64,000 bases of DNA from Clostridiaceae bacterium (GTDB lineage Bacteria > Bacillota > Clostridia > Peptostreptococcales > Tindalliaceae). The stretch covers positions 21,326 through 85,325 of the forward strand of contig JAGXHW010000036.1 in assembly GCA_024635995.1 (NCBI GenBank), given 5' to 3'. Made by a program: the position numbers and the translations under genes. How positions within the stretch are numbered: position 1 is the first letter of the stretch; every line of letters starts with the position of its first letter. Below the pieces are notes generated by a model. It did not search any database. It was not told the origin of the DNA and was given only the letters and a program-made list of their open reading frames with translations. Positions 40,915 through 49,700 of this stretch are shown piece by piece.

Positions 40915-42792
40915 ATGCAAACGAAACAATTTCAGGCTGAAACAAAAAGATTACTGGAAATTGTCATCAATTCTATCTATACCAACAAAGACATTTTTTT
41001 GAGGGAACTGATTTCAAATGCCAGTGATGCCATTGACAAAGTGTACTACAAGGCCCTGACAGACAATTCCATCGTCTTCAACCAGGATGACTATTACATT
41101 AAAGTGAACGCTGATAAAGAAAAGCGTCAGTTAATCGTCACTGACACAGGCATTGGAATGACGGCAGAGGAATTGGAAGAACAAATTGGCACCATTGCAA
41201 AAAGCGGTTCCTTGTCCTTTAAGAGTGAAAACGAACTGAAAGATGGTTACGACATCATTGGACAATTTGGTGTGGGCTTCTATTCTGCTTTTATGGTGTC
41301 AGATGAAGTGACCATCATCAGCAAAGCTTTTGGCAGTGACCAAGCTCATCGCTGGCAATCCCAGGGGGCTGATGGATATACCATTGAACCCTGTGAAAAG
41401 GAAGAAACAGGCACCCAGATTATCCTCACCATAAAGGAAAGCACTGAGGATGATGATTACGACCAGTACCTGGAAGAATACAAACTGCGTTCTCTGATTA
41501 AAAAGTATTCTGACTTTATCCGCTACCCCATTAAAATGGACATCACCCGTTCTCAGAAAAAAGAAGGTACTAAAGACGAATACGAAGAAGTGGTTGAAGA
41601 GCAGACCATCAACAGCATGGTGCCCATCTGGAAGAAAAACAAGAACGAATTGAAGTACGAAGATTACCAGGAATTCTATTTTGAAAAACATTTTGGCTTT
41701 GATAAGCCTTTGCGACACATGCACATTACCACTGAAGGAACCGTTTCTTATAAAGCCGTGCTTTTTGTACCTGAAAAAGCTCCCTATGACTTTTACACAA
41801 AAGAGTATGAAAAGGGTCTGGAATTATATTCCAATGGCGTGTTGATCATGGACAAATGCCCGGACCTGTTACCAGATTACTTTAGTTTTGTTAAAGGGGT
41901 GGTGGATTCGGAAGATCTTTCCTTGAACATTTCCCGGGAAGTATTGCAGCAGGACCGTCAGCTGAAGGTGATTGCCAAGAGCATCAAAAGCAAAATTCAA
42001 AAGGAACTGCTGGACACCCTGGAGCATGAGCGGGAAGCTTATGAAACCTTTTACAAAGCTTTTGGGCGTCAGTTAAAATATGGGTTGTACAGCGATTTTG
42101 GAACTCACAGGGACGATCTGCAGGACCTGATCCTGTTCCATTCCTCCAAGGAAAACAAATTGGTGAGTCTGGCAGAATACGCAGAGGGGATGCCGGAGGA
42201 TCAGAAAGCCATCTATTACGCTACTGGTGACTCCATTGACCGCATCGAAAAAATGCCCCAGACAGAAATGGTGAAAGAGAAAGGGTACGAGATTCTTTAT
42301 TTCACTGATGACGTGGATGAATTTGCCATTAAAATGCTGCGGGAATACAAGGAGAAAGAGTTTAAGTCTGTCTCCAGCAGTGACCTGGACCTGGACACCG
42401 AAGCATCAGAAGAATCTGAGGAAACAGAAAAGGAAAACAAAGACCTGTTCACACAAATGAAAGAAGTGTTGGCTGGCCAAATAAAGGAAGTAAGAGCCTC
42501 CAAGCGACTGAAGCATCATCCTGTGTGCCTGGTGAATGAAGGGGATATTTCCATTGAGATGGAGAAAGTGCTGAACACCATGCCCCAGGAGGAAGAAGTG
42601 AAGGCTGACAAGGTGTTGGAAGTGAACACACATCATGAAGTGTTCACATCACTTCAACAGGCTTTCCAGAATGACCAGGAGAAATTTAAGCTTTATACCG
42701 AAATTTTGTATCAACAGGCTCGCCTCATTGAGGGTCTGTCTGTGGATGATCCGGTAGACCTGACAAACAAGATGTGCCAGTTGATGAAATAG
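40915..42792 (+). CDS. htpG: Molecular chaperone HtpG (Hsp90 family)
   Basis: A 625-residue cytosolic ATP-dependent chaperone. The GHKL ATPase domain shows [20 protein letters not shown] (about residues 17-36), [13 protein letters not shown] (about 76-88) and [12 protein letters not shown] (about 118-129). The middle domain has [18 protein letters not shown] with the catalytic-loop Arg (about 330-347), and the C-terminal dimerisation domain follows an acidic linker near residue 490. The ATG at 40915 is eight bases after AAGGAGG; an earlier in-frame start lies on that site. Confidence 0.96.
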   Translation: MQTKQFQAETKRLLEIVINSIYTNKDIFLRELISNASDAIDKVYYKALTDNSIVFNQDDYYIKVNADKEKRQLIVTDTGIGMTAEELEEQIGTIAKSGSLSFKSENELKDGYDIIGQFGVGFYSAFMVSDEVTIISKAFGSDQAHRWQSQGADGYTIEPCEKEETGTQIILTIKESTEDDDYDQYLEEYKLRSLIKKYSDFIRYPIKMDITRSQKKEGTKDEYEEVVEEQTINSMVPIWKKNKNELKYEDYQEFYFEKHFGFDKPLRHMHITTEGTVSYKAVLFVPEKAPYDFYTKEYEKGLELYSNGVLIMDKCPDLLPDYFSFVKGVVDSEDLSLNISREVLQQDRQLKVIAKSIKSKIQKELLDTLEHEREAYETFYKAFGRQLKYGLYSDFGTHRDDLQDLILFHSSKENKLVSLAEYAEGMPEDQKAIYYATGDSIDRIEKMPQTEMVKEKGYEILYFTDDVDEFAIKMLREYKEKEFKSVSSSDLDLDTEASEESEETEKENKDLFTQMKEVLAGQIKEVRASKRLKHHPVCLVNEGDISIEMEKVLNTMPQEEEVKADKVLEVNTHHEVFTSLQQAFQNDQEKFKLYTEILYQQARLIEGLSVDDPVDLTNKMCQLMK

Positions 42793-42816
42793 TGGAAGGA
42801 AAGAGGTTAATTACAG

Positions 42817-42849
42817 AACTCATTACTCTTAACAGGGTGATGAGTTTTT
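42817..42849 (+). terminator. htpG terminator
   Basis: AACTCATTAC / GTGATGAGTT 10-pair stem with a 10-base loop followed by TTTG. Confidence 0.85.
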
Positions 42850-42926
42850 GTTATCACCAGCCTGTTTATGATACAATAAAATAGTAAACGCAATACCAAT
42901 CATGTTAATACGAGGGGGATGAGCTA

Positions 42927-44045
42927 ATGAAAAAAGAAAACCTGGCGCTGATCACAGCACTGCGCCATGAACTTCACAAAAACCCTGAGCCTTCCAACAA
43001 AGAAGTGTGGACAAAGAAGCGTTTGATTGAGTTTTTGAAAACACATACCAGTCTTGAAATCGTGGATCGTGGTAAATGGTTTTACGCTGTCTATCGGGCG
43101 GGTGAAGGTAAGCGTAACATTGCCTTCAGGGCTGATTTTGATGCCATACTATTATATGAAAAAACAGATTTGTCCTATGTATCCCAAAACCCCGGAGTCT
43201 CCCATAAATGTGGCCATGACGGTCATTCTGCCTGCCTGGTCGGCTTGGCCCTGGAAATTGACCAGGAAGGTGCCAGTCAAAATGTGTTCTTTTTATTTCA
43301 GCATGCGGAAGAGACGGGAGACGGTGCCGCTGAGGCGGCAGTTTTTATTAAAGAAAACGACATCCATGAAATATTTGCTTACCATAACATGAGCGGTTGG
43401 CCTGAAAAAGCCATTGTGGTCAGAGATGGCACAGCTCAGTTTGCATCCAGGGGAATGGTCATTCACATGGAAGGTACGCCCACCCATGCCAGCATGCCTG
43501 AATATGGTAAAAACCCGGCTTTTGCCATCGCTCAGGTGATCAACGCCATTCCGGAATACACTGCAGCGGAAAACAACAATGGGTTGGTGTTGTGCACAGT
43601 GATCCAGGTGGACGTAGGGGAAAGAGCTTTTGGCGTAGCGGCCAGTAGAGGGGATTTGCTCCTGACCATCCGTGCCGAATTTGAAGAGGAACTGGATCAG
43701 CTGCAGGAAAACCTGGAGAAGATGGCATTGGAAAAAGGAAATGCTGATGGCATTGATGTAACCTTTTCTTACCATGATGTGTTTCCTGTCACAGCCAATC
43801 ATCAGGAAAGCTCCAACAAAATAAGACAGGTCTGCCGAGAAAAAGGGTTTCAAGCGATGGAATTGGATGAAGGAATCCGGGGATCTGAAGATTTCGGTCA
43901 TTACCTGAAAGAAACCAAAGGGGCCATGTGCTACATTGGCAATGGCGAAGAATATCCTCAGGTGCACACCAACGATTATGATTTTCCTGACAGTATCATT
44001 GAAACAGCAGTGGAGTTATTTAAAGGGCTGGTGGAACTTAGTTAA
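42927..44045 (+). CDS. M20 family peptidase/amidohydrolase
   Basis: A 372-residue metal-dependent amidohydrolase distantly related to the one at 16333. Motifs are LRHELHKNPEPSNKE (residues 11-25), FRADFDAI (about 66-73), HKCGHDGHSACLVGLA (about 92-107), FQHAEETGDGA (about 125-135) and the C-terminal metal-site region EDFGHYL. The usual AMD of RADMDA is replaced by ADFDA, a variant seen in some subgroups. It is followed by msrB after 42 bases; substrate unknown. Confidence 0.88.
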   Translation: MKKENLALITALRHELHKNPEPSNKEVWTKKRLIEFLKTHTSLEIVDRGKWFYAVYRAGEGKRNIAFRADFDAILLYEKTDLSYVSQNPGVSHKCGHDGHSACLVGLALEIDQEGASQNVFFLFQHAEETGDGAAEAAVFIKENDIHEIFAYHNMSGWPEKAIVVRDGTAQFASRGMVIHMEGTPTHASMPEYGKNPAFAIAQVINAIPEYTAAENNNGLVLCTVIQVDVGERAFGVAASRGDLLLTIRAEFEEELDQLQENLEKMALEKGNADGIDVTFSYHDVFPVTANHQESSNKIRQVCREKGFQAMELDEGIRGSEDFGHYLKETKGAMCYIGNGEEYPQVHTNDYDFPDSIIETAVELFKGLVELS

Positions 44046-44087
44046 CAAAAAGATATCGTTTCAGGATTCTGATAGGGAGGTTTACTA

Positions 44088-44567
44088 ATGAACAAAGATG
44101 AAAATCGATCGAAAGAAGAAGGATTTTGGAAGGAGTACAAGAAACTGGATGAAGAAACGTTGCGTGAGCGGTTAACACCCCTGCAATACAAGGTGACCCA
44201 GGAAAATGGAACAGAAAAGCCATTCCAAAATGAGTATTATTATAATAAAGAGCCGGGCATATATGTGGACGTAGTGTCAGGAGAACCTTTGTTTAGCTCG
44301 CTGGACAAATTCGAATCAGGAAGTGGATGGCCCAGTTTCTCAAAACCTTTGTTACCGAAACTCATCATTGAGCATGAAGACAAAAACCATTGGATGGACC
44401 GCGTCGAAGTGCGGAGTTTTTATGGAAATTCACATCTGGGGCACCTGTTTGACGATGGCCCAACACCCTCGGGGCGTCGCTATTGCATCAATTCTGCGTC
44501 ACTTAGATTTATTCCTGCAGACGAACTGGCTGAGGAAGGTTATCAGGAATTCACCAGTTTGTTTTAA
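44088..44567 (+). CDS. msrB: Peptide-methionine (R)-S-oxide reductase MsrB, single-cysteine form
   Basis: A 159-residue enzyme repairing R-methionine sulfoxide in proteins. Family landmarks are [18 protein letters not shown] (about residues 66-83), [20 protein letters not shown] (about 114-133, with the catalytic Cys) and the final NSASLRF. It contains only this one Cys. The four zinc cysteines are absent (VVSG instead of CxxCG), and no resolving Cys is present, so recycling must use an external thiol. AGGGAGG precedes the ATG. Confidence 0.93.
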   Translation: MNKDENRSKEEGFWKEYKKLDEETLRERLTPLQYKVTQENGTEKPFQNEYYYNKEPGIYVDVVSGEPLFSSLDKFESGSGWPSFSKPLLPKLIIEHEDKNHWMDRVEVRSFYGNSHLGHLFDDGPTPSGRRYCINSASLRFIPADELAEEGYQEFTSLF

Positions 44568-44722
44568 TTTAGACCCTCTTTTTTTATGTTTTTATGTGAT
44601 TATGTTGACAGTTTATCAACAATAATCTCCTGTAACGTGTACATTATGTTTAAGGAAGGGTAATTTTCTTGTTAATCTGACGAAGTAAGCTTTTATCACT
44701 TGCTAATGGGAGATGGTTACAG

Positions 44723-46081
44723 GTGCGAACAGTCATCAATCACGGCATCCTAATTGATCCCGGGAACGGTGCTCATGCAAAATGGAATATTGCCATTGAG
44801 AAGGGTAAAGTGGCAGAAATATCAACGGATCCGTTGGAGGGTGAAGTAGAAATCGATGCATCAGGCCTGGTGGTAGCACCAGGCTTTATTGATATGCACA
44901 TGCACGAAGACCCTTTTGTGAAAGATGAGGGGCAGTTCCAAATATCCATTTTCGAGAGTGCACTGCAAATGGGGGTTACCACGGCCATTGGCGGCAACTG
45001 CGGCATTGGCACCATGGAGCCGAAAACCTATTTGGATGCAGCAGATCGGCTAGGGTTGCCAGTGAACGTGGGATTGTTGGTTCCCCATGAATCCCTTCGG
45101 TTGCAGGCGGGAGCTTACCGCCGATATGAGGCTGTTTCAATAAATCAGCTAGAAATTATGAAGGCTTTGGCTTCGAAATACCTGATGGCTGGATGCCTGG
45201 GGATCTCTTTCGGCATACGTTATATTCCAGGCATCACAGAACTTGAACTGATGGAAATTAGTTCGGTGGCACAAAAGTACAACGCCATCATTGCGGCTCA
45301 TTTGCGGAATGATGCAGACCTTGTGATGAGGTCTGCAGAAGAATTAATGAAAATAGGCAGGGAACTAGATTTGCCTGTGCAGTTTTCTCACATGAACAGC
45401 ATGGCTGGTTTTGGCCAGATGGAAACGTTTCTCCAATGGATGGAGCAGCAAACATCGGAGGGCTTCGACATTGCTGCTGACTGCTACCCTTACGAAGCCT
45501 TCAGTACCTTCATTGGTACGGCCACCTACGATGATGGATTCTTGGAACGGTACCAGGTTGGATATGAAGCCATTGAAGTGGCTGAAGGGCCACACCGCGG
45601 AGAGCGATTGACGGAGGAGCTGTTCCATTTTCTGAGAGGCACTGCGCCAAAAACCCTGACCATTGCTCATGTGATGAAGCGTGAAGATGTCGACAAGGCC
45701 ATCCTCCATCCCCGGGTGATGATTGCCAGTGACGGATTGATCAATAGTGGGCAGGGTCATCCAAGAGCTGCAGGCACCTTTCCCAGGGTATTGGGAGAAT
45801 ATGTAAGGGAACGAAGGTTGATGACCCTGTACCAGGCCATTGATAAAATGACAGCTATGCCAGCCAGGCGGCTTGGCATCAAAAAAGGCATCTTGGATAT
45901 GGGAGCTGACGCAGACATCACCCTCTTTGACCCGAATGTTATTCAGGACAAGGCGACGTTCAAAAACCCCCTGACTCTGCCTGTGGGAATTAAAGGAGTG
46001 TGGGTCAGCGGCCAACTGGCACTTTGGGATGGTGTGATTATGCAGGTTCATGGAGGGAGATCAGTAAGAAAACATTTATGA
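44723..46081 (+). CDS. N-acyl-D-amino-acid deacylase-like amidohydrolase
   Basis: A 452-residue metal-dependent amidohydrolase. Motifs seen are VAPGFIDMHMHEDPF (about residues 51-65, the metal HxH), NCGIGTMEP, AHLRNDADLVM (about 193-203), QFSHMNSMAGFGQ (about 220-232), IASDGLINSGQGHPRAAGTF (about 333-352, with the catalytic Asp) and GADADITLFDP. This fits D-aminoacylase/dihydroorotase-like enzymes that release D-amino acids or process peptidoglycan-derived dipeptides. The start is GTG after GGGAGATGG. An ADP-ribosylglycohydrolase gene follows after 13 bases. Confidence 0.85.
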   Translation: MRTVINHGILIDPGNGAHAKWNIAIEKGKVAEISTDPLEGEVEIDASGLVVAPGFIDMHMHEDPFVKDEGQFQISIFESALQMGVTTAIGGNCGIGTMEPKTYLDAADRLGLPVNVGLLVPHESLRLQAGAYRRYEAVSINQLEIMKALASKYLMAGCLGISFGIRYIPGITELELMEISSVAQKYNAIIAAHLRNDADLVMRSAEELMKIGRELDLPVQFSHMNSMAGFGQMETFLQWMEQQTSEGFDIAADCYPYEAFSTFIGTATYDDGFLERYQVGYEAIEVAEGPHRGERLTEELFHFLRGTAPKTLTIAHVMKREDVDKAILHPRVMIASDGLINSGQGHPRAAGTFPRVLGEYVRERRLMTLYQAIDKMTAMPARRLGIKKGILDMGADADITLFDPNVIQDKATFKNPLTLPVGIKGVWVSGQLALWDGVIMQVHGGRSVRKHL

Positions 46082-46094
46082 AGGGAGATTTGTC

Positions 46095-47489
46095 ATGAAA
46101 GCCTGGAAAATGGAAAAAGAATTAATGGAAAAGGCAGTTCCCAGGTTACTGACAGAAGAAGAGCAAACCTGGAATATGATTGAACCATTGGAAAAAGCGG
46201 AGGATGAACGCATTAAGCTTTGGTGGTACAGTGAAGTACCAGGTTCAGGTGCGCCGGAACGGTTGATCATCGCAGCCATTCAATCCATGGAAAACAGGGG
46301 TTATAAGGTAGAGGATGCTGAAAAATTGATTGAACCTGGTTTAAAGGCTTTTAATGAGCATGACATGCCTGCCCTTCACCGCATTTCAGGGCAAATTTTT
46401 AACCTGCTGAACCGGGCTGAAATCGATGAAGTATCTCCCTATTGGCAATACAAAGCATACACCAGCTGGGTACAACTAAAAGAGGCTGCTGCCTTCCCGG
46501 AATCAACACCTGTTGACCTGGCTTCAACACGTTATGCAGAGCAGGTTTATGCTGGTTGGCTTGCCCAGATCATAGGGGGTGCCATTGGTACAGCCATGGA
46601 GGGGTATACCACAGAAAAGCTGAAGGAAACCTTCGGCAAGGTGGATGCCTATGTGCGGCCTCCCAACACCATTAACGATGACATTACGTATGAATTGGCT
46701 TTTTTAAAAGCCTTTGAGGAAAAAGGATTGTCAGTGGAAGCTGGAGACATTGCTGACCAATGGCTGGCACTCATTCCTTTTGGTTGGTCTGCTGAAGACA
46801 TTGCCCTGAGAAATCTGAAACTGGGTATTTATCCTCCTGATAGTGGCAGACTTCATAATCCTTTCTCTGAGTGGATTGGAGCCCAGATGAGGGGGGCTGT
46901 GTGCGGTATGGTAGTGCCAGGTAATGCCATGGAAGCAGCACGACTGGCCTGGTTGGATGGCAGCATTTCCCATGCCAACAACGGCATTCTGGGAGAGGTA
47001 TTTAATGCTGTGCTGACTGCCAGGTCTTTTGTCACCTCAGACATGCGGCTGCTGTTAGAGGACGTGGTGGACATGATGCCCCAGGACGCTGAGTATACCA
47101 GTGTTGTTAGGTTTGCTCTGAACCAGTGCCAACGGACAAATGAATGGGAATCAGCCTGGCGGCCCTGTGAGGAAAAATACCAGCGGTACAACTGGATTCA
47201 CGCCTATCCCAACGCAGCGGCACAGGTGGTGGCCTTGTGGTTCGGAGAAAATGATTTTAACGAGACCATGAACATTATTGCACTGGCCGGCCAAGACGTA
47301 GACTGCAACGCAGCACAGATTGGTACCATGCTTGGCATTGCAAGAGGGCTGGATGCAATCGAACCTAAGTGGCGGGAACCTATTGGAAATCGTCTGGATA
47401 CTTATGTGAGAAGCATGAAAAAAATGACCATTACAGGTTTGGCTGAATGGACTGTGGAAGTGGTCCAAAGGGTTGCCAGGATGGATTAA
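46095..47489 (+). CDS. Large ADP-ribosylglycohydrolase-family protein
   Basis: A 464-residue member of the ADP-ribosylglycohydrolase fold with an N-terminal helical extension of about 150 residues. Core motifs are YAGWLAQIIGGAIGTAMEGY (about residues 153-172), PPNTINDDITYELAFL (about 193-208, the DD metal pair with ND-D-x-T) and LAGQDVDCNAAQIGTMLGIA (about 395-414, the C-terminal GxDxD/N metal loop). Proteins of this subtype may hydrolyse nucleosides or other N-glycosides rather than ADP-ribose. It is 13 bases behind the deacylase-like gene, so the two are a transcriptional pair. Confidence 0.85.
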   Translation: MKAWKMEKELMEKAVPRLLTEEEQTWNMIEPLEKAEDERIKLWWYSEVPGSGAPERLIIAAIQSMENRGYKVEDAEKLIEPGLKAFNEHDMPALHRISGQIFNLLNRAEIDEVSPYWQYKAYTSWVQLKEAAAFPESTPVDLASTRYAEQVYAGWLAQIIGGAIGTAMEGYTTEKLKETFGKVDAYVRPPNTINDDITYELAFLKAFEEKGLSVEAGDIADQWLALIPFGWSAEDIALRNLKLGIYPPDSGRLHNPFSEWIGAQMRGAVCGMVVPGNAMEAARLAWLDGSISHANNGILGEVFNAVLTARSFVTSDMRLLLEDVVDMMPQDAEYTSVVRFALNQCQRTNEWESAWRPCEEKYQRYNWIHAYPNAAAQVVALWFGENDFNETMNIIALAGQDVDCNAAQIGTMLGIARGLDAIEPKWREPIGNRLDTYVRSMKKMTITGLAEWTVEVVQRVARMD

Positions 47490-47503
47490 GTAGACGGGAA
47501 CGT

Positions 47504-47899
47504 CTACACGCTGTCTTTGGGCGAACGGACTCGCCGATAGGAGTTTACCCTTTCGGCGTCTTTTTTTTCCAGACCTCTTTCCCCGGCAAGGTTTTCCAGG
47601 TGATGGGTAAATTCATGGAGCAGGGTTTCTTTCAGCCTTTCATACAATCGTTTCTCAGACAGGTGATGATAAGCCTTCCTGAAGGAGCCATAATAAATAA
47701 TGATCTGTCTTCCCATAGCGCTGCGGTGATATTCCCCCATGATATAAAGAGGGTAGTCAGGCCTGGTTTCAGCGTGTTTCTTGGTATGTTCCACCAACAC
47801 CACACCACCACTTAACTCCTTGTAGAAATCCTGAGGGATTTCATCTGATATAGTTTCCAGCATTTCATGAACCTGGTCGATATTTGGAAATTCTTTCAT
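47504..47899 (-). CDS. Small zincin-like metallopeptidase family protein
   Basis: A 131-residue protein with the zinc motif LLHEFTHHLENLAG (HExxH at about residues 93-97) followed by Glu, the pattern of the small bacterial metallopeptidase family often placed in DUF1025/zincin-like. FYKELSGGVVLVEH and YHRSAMGRQIIIYYGSF are the preceding strands. The start at 47899 has GGGAG upstream; an earlier ATG overlaps that site. It is convergent with the ADP-ribosylglycohydrolase; their stops are 15 bases apart beside a GTAGACG/CGTCTAC hairpin (47490-47507). The target is unknown. Confidence 0.85.
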   Translation of the reverse strand: MKEFPNIDQVHEMLETISDEIPQDFYKELSGGVVLVEHTKKHAETRPDYPLYIMGEYHRSAMGRQIIIYYGSFRKAYHHLSEKRLYERLKETLLHEFTHHLENLAGERGLEKKDAERVNSYRRVRSPKDSV

Positions 47900-48126
47900 G
47901 GGGAAAGCTCCCTTCATTCAAATATCTTTCTATCATCTTAACAATAAAATCGCAGCAGGGCAATAAACAGGATTCTTAGCGGGGTAGTCATCGGATTAAT
48001 TGACCTGAAGTTGGGTATTGTTGTCTTGAGGCAGTTTATCCAATAGGATACCTGAGGAGATCCCTTAAAATGGTAGAGTGGATAGACAAGCAAAACGTGT
48101 AAAAGAATAAACCGTGGAGGCAGACT

Positions 48127-48648
48127 ATGCTAAGAATAATACTACGTAACATCATGGGGTACGACCTGCTGATTATCCTTTTGGCAGTGGTGAATGCAAC
48201 GGTGGTTTACCCGCGGACCAAACAATACAGTATTCTGTTGAAAAACCAGCTTCAACCCAAAATTTATGTGCCTGTCAGTTTATTGATTGACCGGGTGAAG
48301 GGCCGGGATGAGTACAAATTGGACTTGAATGCATTGATTGGGATGAGAGCAGATGAAATTCATTATTATAGTATTTTTTCCTCTATCAACAGTGCCTTTC
48401 CAATGATGGGCATGCTTGGAACCATTCTCTCACTGCTGCGTATGGTGGAAATGTCCCAGGAGACAGTAACTTTAAATTTCACAGTGGCGCTTACATCAAC
48501 TTTCTGGGGACTGGTTTTTGCCCTTACTTTTAAAGCTGTGGATGCCACTTTATACCCCATGGTGGAACAAAACAGGGAAAACCTGAAAATGCTGCTTGAA
48601 AGGGTGGATTTGTACAGCGATGGGAGGATTTCCCATGGAACGGAATAG
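48127..48648 (+). CDS. MotA/TolQ/ExbB-like membrane protein
   Basis: A 173-residue protein with three hydrophobic segments (about residues 10-28, 86-106, 117-140). The last two, MMGMLGTILSLLRMVEMSQE and TLNFTVALTSTFWGLVFAL, match the channel-forming helices of TolQ/ExbB/MotA, including the G-x-LGT turn and the T-x-x-G-L pattern. The cytoplasmic loop is short (about 50 residues, LIDRVKGRDEYKLDLNALIG), so it is a minimal version. GTGGAGG precedes the ATG. It overlaps by 14 bases an ExbD-like gene. Together they should form an ion-driven stator; the force acceptor is unknown. Confidence 0.72.
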   Translation: MLRIILRNIMGYDLLIILLAVVNATVVYPRTKQYSILLKNQLQPKIYVPVSLLIDRVKGRDEYKLDLNALIGMRADEIHYYSIFSSINSAFPMMGMLGTILSLLRMVEMSQETVTLNFTVALTSTFWGLVFALTFKAVDATLYPMVEQNRENLKMLLERVDLYSDGRISHGTE

Positions 48649-49180
48649 ATGGCTTGATCTTACACCACTACTGGATGTTTTTCTGATCCTGCTCTTTGTG
48701 CTGCTGATTAACCAACAAATCAGTGAAAATCAACTGGAAAACACGTATGCGGCCGAAGTGGAAGCTTTAATGGGGCAGAACAACCAGCTTCAAATTGCCC
48801 TTAAACAATTGGAAGAAGCGGAATCTTCGGATGAACTGAACAGCTTTGAGAACCAGGAGAAGTATCGATTTTTGCAGGAACAGGCGGTTGTCATTGACCT
48901 GGAACTCAAAACTGAGTTAAACAGGTTGTGGATCAATGAACAACCCACCTCCATCTACCTGGTAAACAATGAGGACCGACGTGAAAATCAGAAAAGCAGG
49001 ATTAAACAGGAAATGGTACGGGAATTCCAGCGACAAAGAGGTGATGGCCCCCTGTTATTGGTCACGCTGGACACTGATGAACAAGTTTATCGCTACGCTT
49101 ACCTGATCATGCAGGAAGCTACCCAGGAATGGGTGCGTGAACGACCACTCCCGGAATCATATATATTACAGATTCGTTAA
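48635..49180 (+). CDS. ExbD/TolR-like membrane protein with coiled-coil extracytoplasmic domain
   Basis: A 181-residue protein with one N-terminal transmembrane helix (about residues 10-28). The essential ExbD/TolR pattern is plain: DLTPLLDVFLILLF, with the ion-carrying Asp at residue 14. A long Gln/Glu/Leu-rich segment (about residues 35-85) looks like a coiled coil. The C-terminal part, GDGPLLLVTLDTDEQVYRYA (about 142-161), fits the small ExbD extracytoplasmic fold. The start at 48635 has GGGAGG six bases upstream and overlaps the ExbB-like gene. Confidence 0.72.
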   Translation: MERNRWLDLTPLLDVFLILLFVLLINQQISENQLENTYAAEVEALMGQNNQLQIALKQLEEAESSDELNSFENQEKYRFLQEQAVVIDLELKTELNRLWINEQPTSIYLVNNEDRRENQKSRIKQEMVREFQRQRGDGPLLLVTLDTDEQVYRYAYLIMQEATQEWVRERPLPESYILQIR

Positions 49181-49237
49181 CAACTTTTATGCCATAACAG
49201 TGTTGGAAAGCTACAACAATTGAAAGGGTGGAACGCC

Positions 49238-49657
49238 ATGTTGCAAAATCGAGAAAAAAAGAAAAGAAAGGGCGGACGCTATTTTCGGCTTACATTGTAT
49301 GTATTGATCCTGTTAATCTTATTGGTACTACTGTTTGGAGAGCAGTGGGGTATAGGGCAGGGAGATTTATTGAGGCTGCTAAACAGGCAGGAGTCACCAT
49401 CACAGGAAGAGGAAATGCCTGCAGACAGAAGCGCTGAAGATACTACTGCTTATAGGGAAGTGAATGTGACAGTAATTGGCAATGCCATCCAGGTGGATGA
49501 AAGGGCTTATACCCTGGAAGGATTTGATGCGTATTTGGACACATTGGGCGACAAAACCTTGATCGTGTTGAAAGACGAGGAAGCAAATTATACCCTTTTT
49601 ACCACGATTGAAGAAATGATTGGAGAGAAATCGGTTTCATATGTGATTGAAGAATAA
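49238..49657 (+). CDS. Single-pass membrane protein with ExbD-like extracytoplasmic domain
   Basis: A 139-residue protein. A basic N-terminus (NREKKKRKGGR) leads to one transmembrane helix (about residues 18-36). An acidic linker (about 50-70) and a small domain REVNVTVIGNAIQVDERAYT followed by TLGDKTLIVLKDEEANYTLF resemble the C-terminal half of ExbD/TolR (VTV...I.V.....DGK..TLEE). It lacks the D-x-T-P-L-L-D transmembrane motif of its neighbour, so it may be an adaptor rather than a second stator. It is 57 bases behind the ExbD-like gene and followed by a terminator. Confidence 0.6.
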   Translation: MLQNREKKKRKGGRYFRLTLYVLILLILLVLLFGEQWGIGQGDLLRLLNRQESPSQEEEMPADRSAEDTTAYREVNVTVIGNAIQVDERAYTLEGFDAYLDTLGDKTLIVLKDEEANYTLFTTIEEMIGEKSVSYVIEE

Positions 49658-49673
49658 GGATGACACAAACAGC

Positions 49674-49700
49674 GACACCGCCATAAGGCGGTGTCTTTTT
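49674..49700 (+). terminator. Terminator of the ExbB/ExbD-like operon
   Basis: A perfect 9-pair stem GACACCGCC / GGCGGTGTC with loop ATAA, followed by TTTTT. Confidence 0.93.

Noticed and set aside
48127..49657. Zorya-type anti-phage defence system
   Set aside because: ZorA has a long cytoplasmic tail and ZorB a peptidoglycan-binding OmpA-like domain; neither is present, and no ZorC/D/E-like helicase or nuclease is adjacent.
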